Assembly (NCBI GenBank): GCA_964627305.1
Contig: CAZVHP010000006.1
Location: 136,297 to 200,296, forward strand
Origin: WJKG01 sp964627305
Lineage (GTDB): Bacteria > Zixibacteria > MSB-5A5 > GN15 > FEB-12
Direction of reading: 5' to 3'
Length of the DNA stretch: 64,000 nt
Made by a program: the position numbers and the translations under genes. Below, in pieces: positions 40,496 through 51,007 of this stretch (within the stretch, counting starts at the first letter, position 1; every line of letters starts with the position of its first letter). The notes below the pieces were generated by a model. It saw only the letters and a program-made list of their open reading frames with translations. It did not search any database and was not told where the DNA came from.

Positions 40496-42374
40496 GGTCT
40501 CCTTTCACGCGCACATCCCCCTCGCGCCGAGTCAGCCCGATACGATCTGTCTCTTCCAGAATCGGGATCGCAAACTTCCGGGTGAACCCGAACCGCTCGC
40601 GCAGCTCTGCTACCGCCAGCTCGCCGGACTGCTCGAGTCGCTCTGCAATGAACTCGACAATCTCACGCCACACCTCAGCCAGAAACAGAAACTCCGAACC
40701 GCACTTGTGCACCGATCCGGACTCCAGAAGAAACCGGATCGCTTCCCGGTGCGGCTTACTGCCCTTCGCCAGGTTGCTTAGCGACGGCGGTGCATAGCGG
40801 TCAGCCTGAAGCTGGCCCATGATCTCATCGTACGCCTGCTTCACCGCCCCCTCAAGACGCTGCCCGCGCCCCACCAGATTGTACCTGTCACCGCTTCGCA
40901 CCACTTGCCCGGATTCAATCAACGCTCGCAGCATCACCTCGGTTGTCAACATCGGCAGGGGCGACAACTCCTGCACCTGCTCCCGGGTCAGGCCGCTCAC
41001 ATGCGGATTCGCCTGCAGATAATCCGACAGCCGCGCCACCAGTTCATCCACATGTCGCTGAAAACCGACATGCTCCCAGATCATCCCCCCACTCCGTCCC
41101 AGAACTTCCTGCTCGACCAGCCGGTCGACTGTTGACCGCACCTGATGCGACGACACATCAGCACCGACCAGCAACTGCTCCAGCGACATCACCACCCGGT
41201 GCCTCAACTCGCTAACCACCAACGCCTCGATCTCAAAAGTCCGGCGCTCCTCCAGAAACGCGTACTGCGCCATGTGACGCCGCCTCGGAAAGTATGACAA
41301 ATGATCCAACACCCGCCCACCACCGATAGTCACCATCGGCGTCGGCAGCCGCGCGATGAAGGCGTCTGCCACAAGCGTATACATCGGCTCATCCGGCCTG
41401 AAAAACACGATCCCCCTGCCGCCGGGCAGTAGCCCCTCCTGCGCCCCGTACAACCGCACCTCCCCTTCCATCTCCGTGGTGCCGATGATCACCAGCAGGC
41501 GCCGACGGTTCTTCACGACCACCGGCGACTCCGCCACCAGCTCCAAATCAAGCGCCAGGACCGGATTCTCGCGGTGAAACCGCAATGACCCCGCCGGCAC
41601 TACCACCCCGCCCCGCACCAGGTCCTCCTTGTCAATCCCCGTGAACCCCATAGCTGTCCGTTGTCCCGGATAGGCTGTATCAACATTGCGATTGTTCGTC
41701 TGCAAAGCACGGATCTTGCCGCTTCGTCCCGATGGCCACACGCGCACATTCTGCCCCACACTGAATCGTCCGCCACGAAGTGTCCCCGTGACCACCCCGC
41801 CCATGCCCGGCCTCACGAACGATCGGTCGACATACAGACGCGGCTTGCCGATATCCGCGCGGCCCGCCAGCCGCTCCGGCAATGTGTCAAGATAGGTGCG
41901 CAACTGATCAAACCCCTCACCCGTCGCCGCCGACACCGTGAACATCGGCGCCCCCTCCAGAAACGAACCCGCCACTTTGTCCTTCACTTCCTCCACCAGC
42001 AACTCCAGCCAGTCACGGTCGACCAGATCACACTTGTTGATGACAATAAATCCGTTGCTGACACCCAGCAGACGCACCACCTGGAAGTGCTCCTGGCTCT
42101 GCGGCATCCAGCCGTCATCGGCTGCCACCACCAGCATAACCGTATCGATCCCACCCGCCCCCGCAATCATGTTCTTGACAAAGCGCTCGTGCCCCGGGAC
42201 ATCGACAAAACCGACAGTCTCTCCCCCCGGCGTGTCATAGAAGGCAAACCCCAGGTCAATCGTCATCCCGCGCGCCTTCTCTTCCGGCAAACGATCAGGA
42301 TCGACATCGGTCAGCCGATGCACAATCGAGCTTTTTCCGTGATCAATATGGCCGGCGGTACCAACGATAAGCAT
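40467..42374 (-). CDS. selB: selenocysteine-specific elongation factor SelB
   Basis: SelB carries selenocysteyl-tRNA to UGA codons that are followed by a SECIS hairpin. The 635-residue protein has an EF-Tu-like GTPase domain (GTAGHIDHGKSS at 5-16, DVPGHERFV, NKCDLVD), beta-barrel domains, and four C-terminal winged-helix modules that bind SECIS RNA (ending ELRERFGFTRKFAIPILEETDRIGLTRREGD, cited in parts: FGFTRKFAIPILE, DRIGLTRREGD). Start ATG 42374, nine bases after selA. With selA beside it and selC 11 kb away, the genome clearly makes selenoproteins, though none is visible in this window. Confidence 0.97.
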   Translation of the reverse strand: MLIVGTAGHIDHGKSSIVHRLTDVDPDRLPEEKARGMTIDLGFAFYDTPGGETVGFVDVPGHERFVKNMIAGAGGIDTVMLVVAADDGWMPQSQEHFQVVRLLGVSNGFIVINKCDLVDRDWLELLVEEVKDKVAGSFLEGAPMFTVSAATGEGFDQLRTYLDTLPERLAGRADIGKPRLYVDRSFVRPGMGGVVTGTLRGGRFSVGQNVRVWPSGRSGKIRALQTNNRNVDTAYPGQRTAMGFTGIDKEDLVRGGVVVPAGSLRFHRENPVLALDLELVAESPVVVKNRRRLLVIIGTTEMEGEVRLYGAQEGLLPGGRGIVFFRPDEPMYTLVADAFIARLPTPMVTIGGGRVLDHLSYFPRRRHMAQYAFLEERRTFEIEALVVSELRHRVVMSLEQLLVGADVSSHQVRSTVDRLVEQEVLGRSGGMIWEHVGFQRHVDELVARLSDYLQANPHVSGLTREQVQELSPLPMLTTEVMLRALIESGQVVRSGDRYNLVGRGQRLEGAVKQAYDEIMGQLQADRYAPPSLSNLAKGSKPHREAIRFLLESGSVHKCGSEFLFLAEVWREIVEFIAERLEQSGELAVAELRERFGFTRKFAIPILEETDRIGLTRREGDVRVKGDHGDDESTVL

Positions 42375-42383
42375 ACTGCAATG

Positions 42384-43784
42384 TCACCGCTTTGCTTTGA
42401 GGACCGAGGCTATCGCCTGTTGCACGACCGGCAGCTCATCCGGCGCCACCGTCTTCAAATCCAGTACGAAATGCTCCTGCTCAATCCGCCCGATAATCGG
42501 CGGCTCCATCTGACGGAACACTCTCATCAGGCTGCTTGCCTTATACGGCGCCGAAAAGACGATCCCCACCGACGGTATCGACGCTTCCGGAAGCGATCCC
42601 CCCCCAACATACGCATCCGTCGATTCCACCGACAAACCCGATGGCGTTCCCAGATCCTTCAGCATCTTCCGCGCTGTCTTGTACAACTCAGACTCCGCAA
42701 CACTCAGCATCCGCCACAGACGAATCTCCTGTTGATGCGTCCCGTCCAGATACGAACTCAACAGCCGCTCGAGCATCGCAAACACCATCTTGTCGACCCG
42801 CACCGTGCGAAACAGCGGATTCTTCTTCACCTTCGCCACCAGTTCCGCCCGTCCCACAATCAACCCAGCCTGCACCCCGCCCAGCAGCTTGTCTCCCGAG
42901 AAACTGGTCAAATTCGCCCCCGCCTTCACCGACTGCTGGACTGTCGGCTCATCGTACCCTACCGCCGCGCGCGTCGGAATCAATACCCCACTGCCAAGAT
43001 CGTTGATGATTAACTTGCCGTGCTGACGAGCCAGCGGAACCAGTTCTTGCAACGCCACTTCTTCGGTGAATCCCGCCTGCACAAAATTGCTCTTATGCAC
43101 CTTCAGGATCAGAGCCGTCCGGTCATCTACAGCCGCTTCGTAGTCCTCCAAAGTAGTGATATTGGTCGCCCCCACTTCGCACAGCTTCGCCCCCGAACGG
43201 CGCAATATATCCGGAATCCGAAAACCACCGCCGATCTGCACCAGCTCCCCCCGCGATATCACCACCCGCCTGCGATTCGCGAATGTATTCAGCATCAGGA
43301 AAAGAGCTGCAGCACAGTTGTTGACCACAGTTGCCGCCTCCGCCCCGGCAATCGTCGCCAGATAGCGCTCGCACGCCACGCCGCGCTTGCCACGCACACC
43401 CTTGTTCAGATCGAATTCGATATTCGAATACCCCCGCACAATCCGCCGCGCTGCCTCAAACAACTCATCTGACAGCGGCGCCCGACCAAGATTCGTATGC
43501 ACCACTATTCCCGCAGCGTTGATCACCGGCGTCATCTCAAGACGCTTGAACTCACGCAAAGCGCGATCGATACCGGCAATCAGAGCAGCCATCGTGATCG
43601 CCTGTCCGGAATCAGCCAGCGCCTGCTTCTGACGCGATACCTGCTCCTGCACAATCTGTACAGCAATCGGGCGCGGCAGCAATGCGATCGCTTCACTCAG
43701 CTTCGCCTGCTGCATCAACTGCTCAACTGCCGGGAAATCTCGTGGCTGACCTATCACTTCAGGCATGACGCTGCTCGTGTTCAT
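42384..43784 (-). CDS. selA: L-seryl-tRNA(Sec) selenium transferase SelA
   Basis: SelA is the PLP enzyme that converts seryl-tRNA(Sec) into selenocysteyl-tRNA(Sec) with selenophosphate. The protein (466 residues from ATG 43784) has the N-terminal tRNA-binding domain (FPAVEQLMQQAKLS...), PVINAAGIVVHTNLGRAPLS, and the PLP-lysine segment LTSFSGDKLLGGVQAGLIVG. A TTG ten codons upstream is possible but untypical. It stands between sprA and selB; selD (selenophosphate synthetase) is not in the window. Confidence 0.97.
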   Translation of the reverse strand: MNTSSVMPEVIGQPRDFPAVEQLMQQAKLSEAIALLPRPIAVQIVQEQVSRQKQALADSGQAITMAALIAGIDRALREFKRLEMTPVINAAGIVVHTNLGRAPLSDELFEAARRIVRGYSNIEFDLNKGVRGKRGVACERYLATIAGAEAATVVNNCAAALFLMLNTFANRRRVVISRGELVQIGGGFRIPDILRRSGAKLCEVGATNITTLEDYEAAVDDRTALILKVHKSNFVQAGFTEEVALQELVPLARQHGKLIINDLGSGVLIPTRAAVGYDEPTVQQSVKAGANLTSFSGDKLLGGVQAGLIVGRAELVAKVKKNPLFRTVRVDKMVFAMLERLLSSYLDGTHQQEIRLWRMLSVAESELYKTARKMLKDLGTPSGLSVESTDAYVGGGSLPEASIPSVGIVFSAPYKASSLMRVFRQMEPPIIGRIEQEHFVLDLKTVAPDELPVVQQAIASVLKAKR

Positions 43785-43841
43785 CAGGTTTATCTCACGG
43801 CCAATTACCGCCAAACACCCCTTCGAGTCAACCGTTTGTTA

Positions 43842-46800
43842 TCAGAAGCGGATCTCGGCCCAGATCTTCAGCTCCCGCAGATGGTTGTTGCGCTGAGCGT
43901 AGGAATCCTCGGTATCCTGCCAACGCGCCGTCAGACCACCCTTGATCATCTGGCTGAACGAATACGTCCCCTGGATGGCAATATTGACATCCGACTTGTC
44001 CGTTCCGACCACGTACGGCCCACCCTGATTGGATGTCTCTGTCTTGGAGTTGTTGAACTTCACCGAAAGATCAATCTGCATCTGCGACTGGAACTTCAGC
44101 CGGCCGAACAGAGGCAACCCGATTCCCCCCGGCGCCGAAAACTTGTAACTCGTCGAAAAGGCCAGCGAGGAGTTGGTCGTGCGCGTGTCCGTCTGCGGTT
44201 CGCCCGTCACCGAGTTGTATTTCTGGCTGTTCGTCAGGCTCTTCGTATAGGCCGCCGTCAGCGCAACCCCGCGAAATACCTTGAAGTTGACTCGCAACAA
44301 CGGATTGAGGCTGATGGTCTCGGTTTTGTCCAGGAGGAATCCTCTCGTGATGTCGATGCGCTCCTTCGTATCCCGGCTGTAACCAGTGCTTGGCGAGAAG
44401 ACATCGATCATCTTGTTAACAACCCCCTTAATCAACGGCAGGTGCTGGAAACGACTGATCCTGATCGACAGGTCCGGCCACTTCGTGCTCACATTCTCAT
44501 AGAGCGTCCCCTGCTTGACAAGGTCTGTGTTGATCGTGCGCGAAAAGCGCAGATCGTTCCGCAACCCGCCAAGCAATGAGAAACTCGTTCCCGCGGAATA
44601 CGACTCCCCTTCACCTGCCGAGCGCGTCTGACCGCGCGCATCAGCCACCGCTACCTTGGCCTCATCAGCCATACCGAACCGATACTTCAAGTCCGGTCGC
44701 TCCAGCATTCCGGGCACGCTGTTACTATAAGAACGGGAATAGCTGTAGTTTGGCTCCTTGATCCATCCCGTCAGAAACCGCATCAACGCCAGCGGATAGT
44801 CATACACCGGACGACCCCCTTCGCCGTCCTTGGCAGCGCCTCCTCCTCGTACGTTCCGACGACGACCGTCGCTACCGCCACGCTTGCTCTGCTTGCCTCC
44901 AAAAAGCTTCATGTGATCGAACACACCGTTGACACTCCAGGAACGATTCATGTCGCTGCGCCGTGTCTCGGTCGAACGCTCCCAGATATCGCTGTAAGCG
45001 GCCTTGAAATTCCACTTCGTACTCAAAAAACCCAACAGGTTGGGATCATAATTCGCCGAGAAATTCTGTGAATAGCGCGTCTCCACTCCCAGCCGCAAAT
45101 CGGACAACGAAATGTTGACCAGGTTCAGATCACTCATGTCCCAGCGTGTATCATAGCTGAACGAGGTTGTCAGATTCTGGAACATCCGGTAGTCCAGATT
45201 GACGCGGCCCGTGAAATCACGCGACACCGAGGACACCCGGTTATAGGCAGCATCATCGGATATGTTCACGCTGCGACTGAACGAACCGCTGGCCCGCCAG
45301 TTGGTCGGATATAACCCCAGACGCGAACCCGACAACCGTCCAAGCAACGGCACCGGTTTCGTCCAGAAAAACAGCGGCAGCGTCGGCGGCTTGCTCACAT
45401 TCAAATCCACGTCTGTCTTCACATTCTGATTCTCAGTCAGACGATAGGGCGTGTTTACCGAGGTCTGCTGCGACCGACTGTAACTAAATGAGGTGCTCAC
45501 CCGGTTCAGCAGCAGCGTAAACAAGGGATTGCGACCCTTCTTGTTGAACGACTCCCGGATACTGAACTGGCTGGATTCATTGACACTCTTCTCCTGCTCA
45601 CGGATCTCCTCCGGCAGCAGGATATCCGACCCCGTTCGCAACAACGGCACCTGCGTGTTCCGTGAATATCGAAGTGCAATCGGAATCTTCGCATTCCACG
45701 AGCGCGGCAGGAACTTGTCGAAATTCAGCGTCCCTCCATACGTAATGAGCGACCGAGTCTCTCCACTCCCGAGATTGTTCGTCGATCCACCACGCGTCGC
45801 TGCTGATAATCCCCGGAAATACGGGTCCTGAGTCTCGTACGAGAAGCTATAGGTAATCAGGTCCGCCATGTTGCCGTTCAACGACAGACGAGCCGCCGTA
45901 CCCACATCGCGCAGTACGTCTGTCACTCGCAACTCGTCAAGCCAGATGAACCCCCGCGAGGATGCCACCGTATCCTTGTTTGCGATCCCGGCCCCAAACC
46001 ACAACACTTCGTTCACATTTGGATTACCCTTCACCCGCAGCACGTAATTCGTGTGCGAGCTGTCGTACGCATCTATTTCCGCACGACTCTGGTTGCGCCC
46101 CAGACTCTGTAGCGCTCTGTCCTTGAGATTGGTCATCTCCTGAAACACGATATCAACATGATTGCGGTCATCCCAGCCCGGGAACACCTTGGTATTGTAC
46201 TCGTAGAAATTGTTCTCGTCACGGCCGAACCGGAAGAAGAACCGGGTCTTGCTCGTATCGATGTTCGAACCGCCGTACACATACATCCCCATCCGCTGAT
46301 ACCCAAGGTATCGCTCCACCTGAAGCAGAGACTTCGTCGCCATGACCGTGTCGTAGTGGTACAGATCATCCCATTCAATAAGCAACCCGCGCTGCGGCTC
46401 CGTTATACCCGTCTGCGGATTCTTGTAGGCATCAACCCCCGGCGGCGGGGAAAACGTACCGTCTTCTTCGCTGACCGAGGTCACCACCAACTTGGCCTCG
46501 TGAACCACCCCCGGCCCTGTCAGAATAGTGTCCTGCCAGTTCGACTGCACGAAATACCAGTTGGCTATCTCGATCGTGTCATAGTGTGTCTGGAACTCAT
46601 CCGACTCGAACCACACCCGCACATGCGTGATGTCGTTCAGATCCGGATCGGCACCCGATGATGACACCAGCTCGTTGATGAACGCTGTATCGCGAATAGG
46701 AATGCGGTATGTCCGCCAGCCGTTACGATCCGATCCCTCGACATACAGCGAGTCCGACGAAAACCGCTGCGCAGCATGCCCGAAATCTATGACATACGAG

Positions 46801-49800
46801 AAATACTTGTCGGTGACATTGAAAGAACTGCCCAGAGTCTCCCGGTCAGGCTCCCCAAGCACAGCGAGGTCCTTCAGGTTCCCCTCCGTGCCGTTGATCC
46901 ACTCGAAATACAGCGAGTCATGCAGATTGTCACACCCACCCGGCAAGGGACACTTGCCCTGCCCCTCAAAATACCAGTTGTCACCGTTGGGGTCCGGATT
47001 CAACTCCGGGTGGTAGCCCGGCTCAAGATGATCCGGAAGCCCATCAAGACCGACGTCTTCAGTCTCGTCAACTTTCCCGTTGCTGATACCCGTGAAAAGC
47101 CCGTCCTCTGAAAACGGCCCGTCCTGCGCCGTCGCGGGATAGATATCGAGATTCTCATTGATACGCCCGAATTCGATATGCATCCTGGCACGCATGCCCT
47201 CCGACACCTTCATGCGTACTTCCAGAAGCTGGGCTCGCTTGGCATCAACCCGGTTGCCGAAGTAGCGCATGATACCGGCCCACGACGGCAAAGTGGACGT
47301 CGTATCGAAAGTCGTATCGGCATCGTTGTCGAAAAGCAACGTATCCACCGAGAAGTTGCGAGGCCGATAGAACATCCGCAGTGTCCGCACCGTGCTCTCA
47401 CCAGTCTGCGACTCTCTGAGGTCATAGACCTCGTCGAAACGCGGCAGTGTGCGCGGCGTGTGCCACAGGATCTTCCCCCGCTGAGCGAAATCGTCGACCT
47501 GGTACGGTCGTGATGCAATCTTCCACGAGGCTCGCGCCAGCCCCAGCGACAACTGCTCCAGAGCACCCTCAAAATCGTCGATATAGGCAACACCGTCTAT
47601 GTTCGGATTCGGCCGCGACTGCGCCACCTCGCCCGATATGTTCAACCGCGATTCGGCCTCCGTCGTCACCAACGGCAGCGCATTGGCCAAACTGGTCATA
47701 AACGATGGCTTCAAACGCGCCTCCGCATCGATATCATACACCACCATCTCCGCCGTCTCCTGCCCGACACGCGGTTTGCGCTCCTGAGCCTTGTCCGACT
47801 TGTACAGGACAGTCGTGCCTATCTTGAAATTCCGCCCCAGCTCATACTCTGCCCGCGTGCCCAGAAGTGTCTTCTTCTGCAGAACAAAAAACGGCGCGTA
47901 CTCGAAGTCCACTTTCACCTCGGAGTTCGGATCAGTGGCTTCATCCGTCAACAGCGTTATCTGGCCAAAGTCGTACTGCACCGAATAGTCGGTGTCCTTG
48001 CGGAGCAAACGCCCGTTCAGATACACCCGCTCGGAACCTTCGATAATGTTCGCCCGGTTCAGACGAATTGTACTGCTCCGTGTACGGGTCACCGTCTGGA
48101 TGTAGTACTGGCTCCCGTCCGTCTTCTCTGACTGCGACCGGTAATTGTAAATCCGCTGGTTCTTGACTTCCAGCTCCGGCGTCGTAACGTTGTTGTCGTC
48201 CGTGAAAGTTGCACTCGAATTGAACGGCTCCCGTTCCGGAAAAATCAACAATCCCCAGTCAGGTCGATACACCTCCAGCCGGCCATCGACCTTGCCGTCA
48301 GGTATCTTGACATTCGAGGCATTGTACTGGTCCAGCCCGAGGATCTGAACAAACCGGTTGTTCGCACTCCCTCCTTCCTGGTACTCCTTGTTTGAGGCGA
48401 GCCCCTCGGTACCGGCCAGACCCTTGAATATCTTGATGTCCAGCTCCTCGACATTCGTTCCGCGAGGAATATCATAGGCATTGCGCCACTCAAGCCCCCA
48501 GGTCTGATTCTCCGGCCGGTCATTCGCCGGCCGAAGTAACTTCAATACGAGCGTATCTCCGCTGATGTCACCGACCTCGCGACGACCCGCAGGTCCATCG
48601 ATAACCATGAAGATGCCAATAGACAGACTGGCGCGACGCGACGAAGGGAAGTACACATACGGTACCGGCTTGCTCCCGTCGTTGAAGTACTGGAACTGCG
48701 TCTCCTCAAGTTGATTGAAACGCTTGGTACTTATAATCGTTTCCTCAGGAAAAGCATCCGGATTCGCCGGATCAACATAGAGCCGCGCAAACCGCGCCTC
48801 CAGATTATTCTCCTGCGTCTCCGTTTCATACACATACAGCTCGACAACACTGTCGCCCTCGTTAAAGTCCTCCGGGTAGCCCAGGTCAAACAACCGGCCC
48901 TGGGCATAGTCGTAGTCACGACGGAACCTTGCGTTCTCTTCTCCCGTCGCGCTCACACTGGCCTGCTCGGCCGAACCCTTCTCCTGCGAAGCAATACCGA
49001 TCAAACGGAACGGCCCCATCTGAGCCTCCGCCTTCAAGCCAAACAACCCCTGAATGCGCGACGAGTAACCCACGAATTTCGTGTTAGGCAGCGAAAGCGT
49101 CGTGTTCCCCGCCTCCACCGACTTCAGTATGTCGTCATCATCCCCCTTGTACCTAATCTGTATGCTGTTGGCCAACGGCACGTCCGTCTCTGAGTTCTGC
49201 GATACCTTCACCGAGATCTTCGTGCCGATCGTCCCTGTAATATCAAATTTCGATATCTGCTCCATATTCAGCGACGGAAACTTGCTCTGCACGAACGCAT
49301 CACTGGTGCCATCCGTCCAGGTCGAGCGACCCGAAAGCGTTATCCGGCGATACCCACTGACCTGCAGCCCGGCCCCACCGTCGCCGAAAATCTTGTCAAG
49401 CCGAGTCGGCAACCCGACCGAGAACCCCAACCCCTTGGAGCGGCGGTCCTGACCCCGTCGCCGCGCCTCCGCACTCGAAAATGTCAGAATCTCCGAACGC
49501 TCCAGCGCCCGTGTCTTGAAACTTCGGTACTCATAAGCATTCACCGTCACCGGCACCATGTCCAACTGGTAACCACGAGTATTGTAAAGCGAGGTGCTGA
49601 ACGTGAACGACGTGTCCTGGAAACTCTCACGGATCAGACGGGGGTCGCGACGAAGCCGCCCCATAAGCGAATTGGGATACAGCGGGTGTGGCCGCGAAAA
49701 CTGCGCCGTGTCATACGGCGATACCATTATCGGCGGCCAGTCCAGCCGACCATAATAGCCAGTATGCGCCGCCGCGTCCGGGACAACTATGAACCCGATC

Positions 49801-49877
49801 ACCAGCAGCGCCAGAAGCGCCAAACTCTGAGGATGTCGAAGCCTATAAGTCACAATAACCAGCAATTGTGCGGTCAA
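43842..49877 (-). CDS. SprA-type giant outer-membrane protein (T9SS translocon-like)
   Basis: A 2,011-residue protein with an N-terminal signal (LALLALLVIGFIVVPDAAAHTG). It resembles SprA/Sov, the very large beta-barrel that forms the type 9 secretion translocon in Bacteroidetes and has homologues across the FCB group. Features include long stretches of amphipathic strands, KFVGYSSRIQGLFGLKAEAQ, WAGIMRYFGN, GFIWLDELRVTDV, and a C-terminal half of barrel strands with many aromatic turns. It is somewhat shorter than the about 2,400 residues of Flavobacterium SprA. The start is unclear: TTG 49877 (no SD) or GTG 49853, which leaves a more compact signal peptide. It follows murB and precedes selA. 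Other secretion partners (SprE/T, PorV) are not here. Confidence 0.82.
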   Translation of the reverse strand: MTAQLLVIVTYRLRHPQSLALLALLVIGFIVVPDAAAHTGYYGRLDWPPIMVSPYDTAQFSRPHPLYPNSLMGRLRRDPRLIRESFQDTSFTFSTSLYNTRGYQLDMVPVTVNAYEYRSFKTRALERSEILTFSSAEARRRGQDRRSKGLGFSVGLPTRLDKIFGDGGAGLQVSGYRRITLSGRSTWTDGTSDAFVQSKFPSLNMEQISKFDITGTIGTKISVKVSQNSETDVPLANSIQIRYKGDDDDILKSVEAGNTTLSLPNTKFVGYSSRIQGLFGLKAEAQMGPFRLIGIASQEKGSAEQASVSATGEENARFRRDYDYAQGRLFDLGYPEDFNEGDSVVELYVYETETQENNLEARFARLYVDPANPDAFPEETIISTKRFNQLEETQFQYFNDGSKPVPYVYFPSSRRASLSIGIFMVIDGPAGRREVGDISGDTLVLKLLRPANDRPENQTWGLEWRNAYDIPRGTNVEELDIKIFKGLAGTEGLASNKEYQEGGSANNRFVQILGLDQYNASNVKIPDGKVDGRLEVYRPDWGLLIFPEREPFNSSATFTDDNNVTTPELEVKNQRIYNYRSQSEKTDGSQYYIQTVTRTRSSTIRLNRANIIEGSERVYLNGRLLRKDTDYSVQYDFGQITLLTDEATDPNSEVKVDFEYAPFFVLQKKTLLGTRAEYELGRNFKIGTTVLYKSDKAQERKPRVGQETAEMVVYDIDAEARLKPSFMTSLANALPLVTTEAESRLNISGEVAQSRPNPNIDGVAYIDDFEGALEQLSLGLARASWKIASRPYQVDDFAQRGKILWHTPRTLPRFDEVYDLRESQTGESTVRTLRMFYRPRNFSVDTLLFDNDADTTFDTTSTLPSWAGIMRYFGNRVDAKRAQLLEVRMKVSEGMRARMHIEFGRINENLDIYPATAQDGPFSEDGLFTGISNGKVDETEDVGLDGLPDHLEPGYHPELNPDPNGDNWYFEGQGKCPLPGGCDNLHDSLYFEWINGTEGNLKDLAVLGEPDRETLGSSFNVTDKYFSYVIDFGHAAQRFSSDSLYVEGSDRNGWRTYRIPIRDTAFINELVSSSGADPDLNDITHVRVWFESDEFQTHYDTIEIANWYFVQSNWQDTILTGPGVVHEAKLVVTSVSEEDGTFSPPPGVDAYKNPQTGITEPQRGLLIEWDDLYHYDTVMATKSLLQVERYLGYQRMGMYVYGGSNIDTSKTRFFFRFGRDENNFYEYNTKVFPGWDDRNHVDIVFQEMTNLKDRALQSLGRNQSRAEIDAYDSSHTNYVLRVKGNPNVNEVLWFGAGIANKDTVASSRGFIWLDELRVTDVLRDVGTAARLSLNGNMADLITYSFSYETQDPYFRGLSAATRGGSTNNLGSGETRSLITYGGTLNFDKFLPRSWNAKIPIALRYSRNTQVPLLRTGSDILLPEEIREQEKSVNESSQFSIRESFNKKGRNPLFTLLLNRVSTSFSYSRSQQTSVNTPYRLTENQNVKTDVDLNVSKPPTLPLFFWTKPVPLLGRLSGSRLGLYPTNWRASGSFSRSVNISDDAAYNRVSSVSRDFTGRVNLDYRMFQNLTTSFSYDTRWDMSDLNLVNISLSDLRLGVETRYSQNFSANYDPNLLGFLSTKWNFKAAYSDIWERSTETRRSDMNRSWSVNGVFDHMKLFGGKQSKRGGSDGRRRNVRGGGAAKDGEGGRPVYDYPLALMRFLTGWIKEPNYSYSRSYSNSVPGMLERPDLKYRFGMADEAKVAVADARGQTRSAGEGESYSAGTSFSLLGGLRNDLRFSRTINTDLVKQGTLYENVSTKWPDLSIRISRFQHLPLIKGVVNKMIDVFSPSTGYSRDTKERIDITRGFLLDKTETISLNPLLRVNFKVFRGVALTAAYTKSLTNSQKYNSVTGEPQTDTRTTNSSLAFSTSYKFSAPGGIGLPLFGRLKFQSQMQIDLSVKFNNSKTETSNQGGPYVVGTDKSDVNIAIQGTYSFSQMIKGGLTARWQDTEDSYAQRNNHLRELKIWAEIRF

Positions 49878-49949
49878 GCATACAATTAGTTAGTAATCAA
49901 CCTATAGGCACCTCCATACGCATCGGTCTCAACGCGACCGGACAGGCTC

Positions 49950-50897
49950 TCATACATCACCGATCTGGATAACTTCCTCTTCCAGCGTCACTCCAAACCG
50001 GTCCCTGACCTTCTTCTTTAATATATCGGCCAACCGCCGAATATCCTTCGAACTCGCGCCACCGGCATTGACAATGATATTGGCATGCTTGTCATACACG
50101 CACGCTCCGCCAACCTGCATGCCCTTGGCACCTATCTCCTCCAGCAGCTTGCCTGCCGGAAGCTTCCCGAACGGCTGCGAGGGATCCGGTATATTCTTGA
50201 AAAAGCACCCGGCCGAATGCCCCGTAGTCGGGTGTTTTCCATCGCGACTGTGCAGAATCTCCGCCACTCGCGCCCGGATCAGGTTCGGGTCGCCCTTCTT
50301 CAGGCTAACCCACGTATTTATAACTATTTCGCCGGTTTTCTTCAAGTAAGAATCGCGATAACCGAACCGGCAATACTCCGCCTCAACCTCCCGGATACTC
50401 CCCTCGCCATCTACCAGCGTCAGTTTCTGCAACACTCCCGCCATGTCACCGCCGTACGCTCCCGCGTTGCCATAGACAGCGCCCCCCACCGTACCCCAGA
50501 TCCCGGCCGCGAACTCCATACCACTCAAACTGTTATCTGTCGCAAAATCGACCAGCGCCTGCAACGGCTCACCGGCCCCGGCGCGCACTGTCGTCTCGTC
50601 CTCAACAGCCAGTCCCCTGACCACCACGTGGATCACCAAGCCGTCATACCCGGCATCCGATACCAGAATATTCGAACCACCGCCGATTACTACCCAGCGC
50701 ATCCCCCCCCGTTGGGCCGTCGCAACCGCCAGCGCAACATCCTCGGCGCTCTCGGCGCTGACAAAAAAACGCGCCGGGCCGCCGGTATTGTAACTGGTCA
50801 ACGGGGCAAGCGGCTTGTCCTTCTCAAGGCGGGACCCAAGGGCAGTAATAAGCAATTCTCCCGACACGGCAGCTTTCGATAGGCTCTTGTCTGTCAT
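49950..50897 (-). CDS. murB: UDP-N-acetylenolpyruvoylglucosamine reductase MurB
   Basis: MurB makes UDP-N-acetylmuramate, the second step of peptidoglycan precursor synthesis, using FAD and NADPH. The 315-residue protein has SYNTGGPARFFV, the FAD loop VIGGGSNILVSD, GIWGTVGGAVYGNAGAYGG and the proton-donor loop GHSAGCFFKNI, where Cys stands in place of the Ser of the E. coli enzyme (also seen in other bacterial MurB proteins). ATG 50897 is preferred: a TTG at 50912 would lie on the -10 box of the promoter. First gene of the leftward series murB-sprA-selA-selB. Confidence 0.95.
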   Translation of the reverse strand: MTDKSLSKAAVSGELLITALGSRLEKDKPLAPLTSYNTGGPARFFVSAESAEDVALAVATAQRGGMRWVVIGGGSNILVSDAGYDGLVIHVVVRGLAVEDETTVRAGAGEPLQALVDFATDNSLSGMEFAAGIWGTVGGAVYGNAGAYGGDMAGVLQKLTLVDGEGSIREVEAEYCRFGYRDSYLKKTGEIVINTWVSLKKGDPNLIRARVAEILHSRDGKHPTTGHSAGCFFKNIPDPSQPFGKLPAGKLLEEIGAKGMQVGGACVYDKHANIIVNAGGASSKDIRRLADILKKKVRDRFGVTLEEEVIQIGDV

Positions 50898-50910
50898 TCG
50901 TTCTACACCC

Positions 50911-50940
50911 AATATACGCCCTCAGACGGACCAAATACAA
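50911..50940 (-). promoter_or_regulatory. promoter candidate before murB
   Basis: Minus strand TTGTAT (50935-50940), 18 bases, TATATT (50911-50916). The start of transcription would be near 50904, leaving a very short leader (about seven bases) before the murB ATG. Confidence 0.45.
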
Positions 50941-51007
50941 AGAAAATCAGGCACCAAGCCGTCGCCGGCGGCCTCGCTCAGCACCGATCACACCACCAGC
51001 CCGCCAA

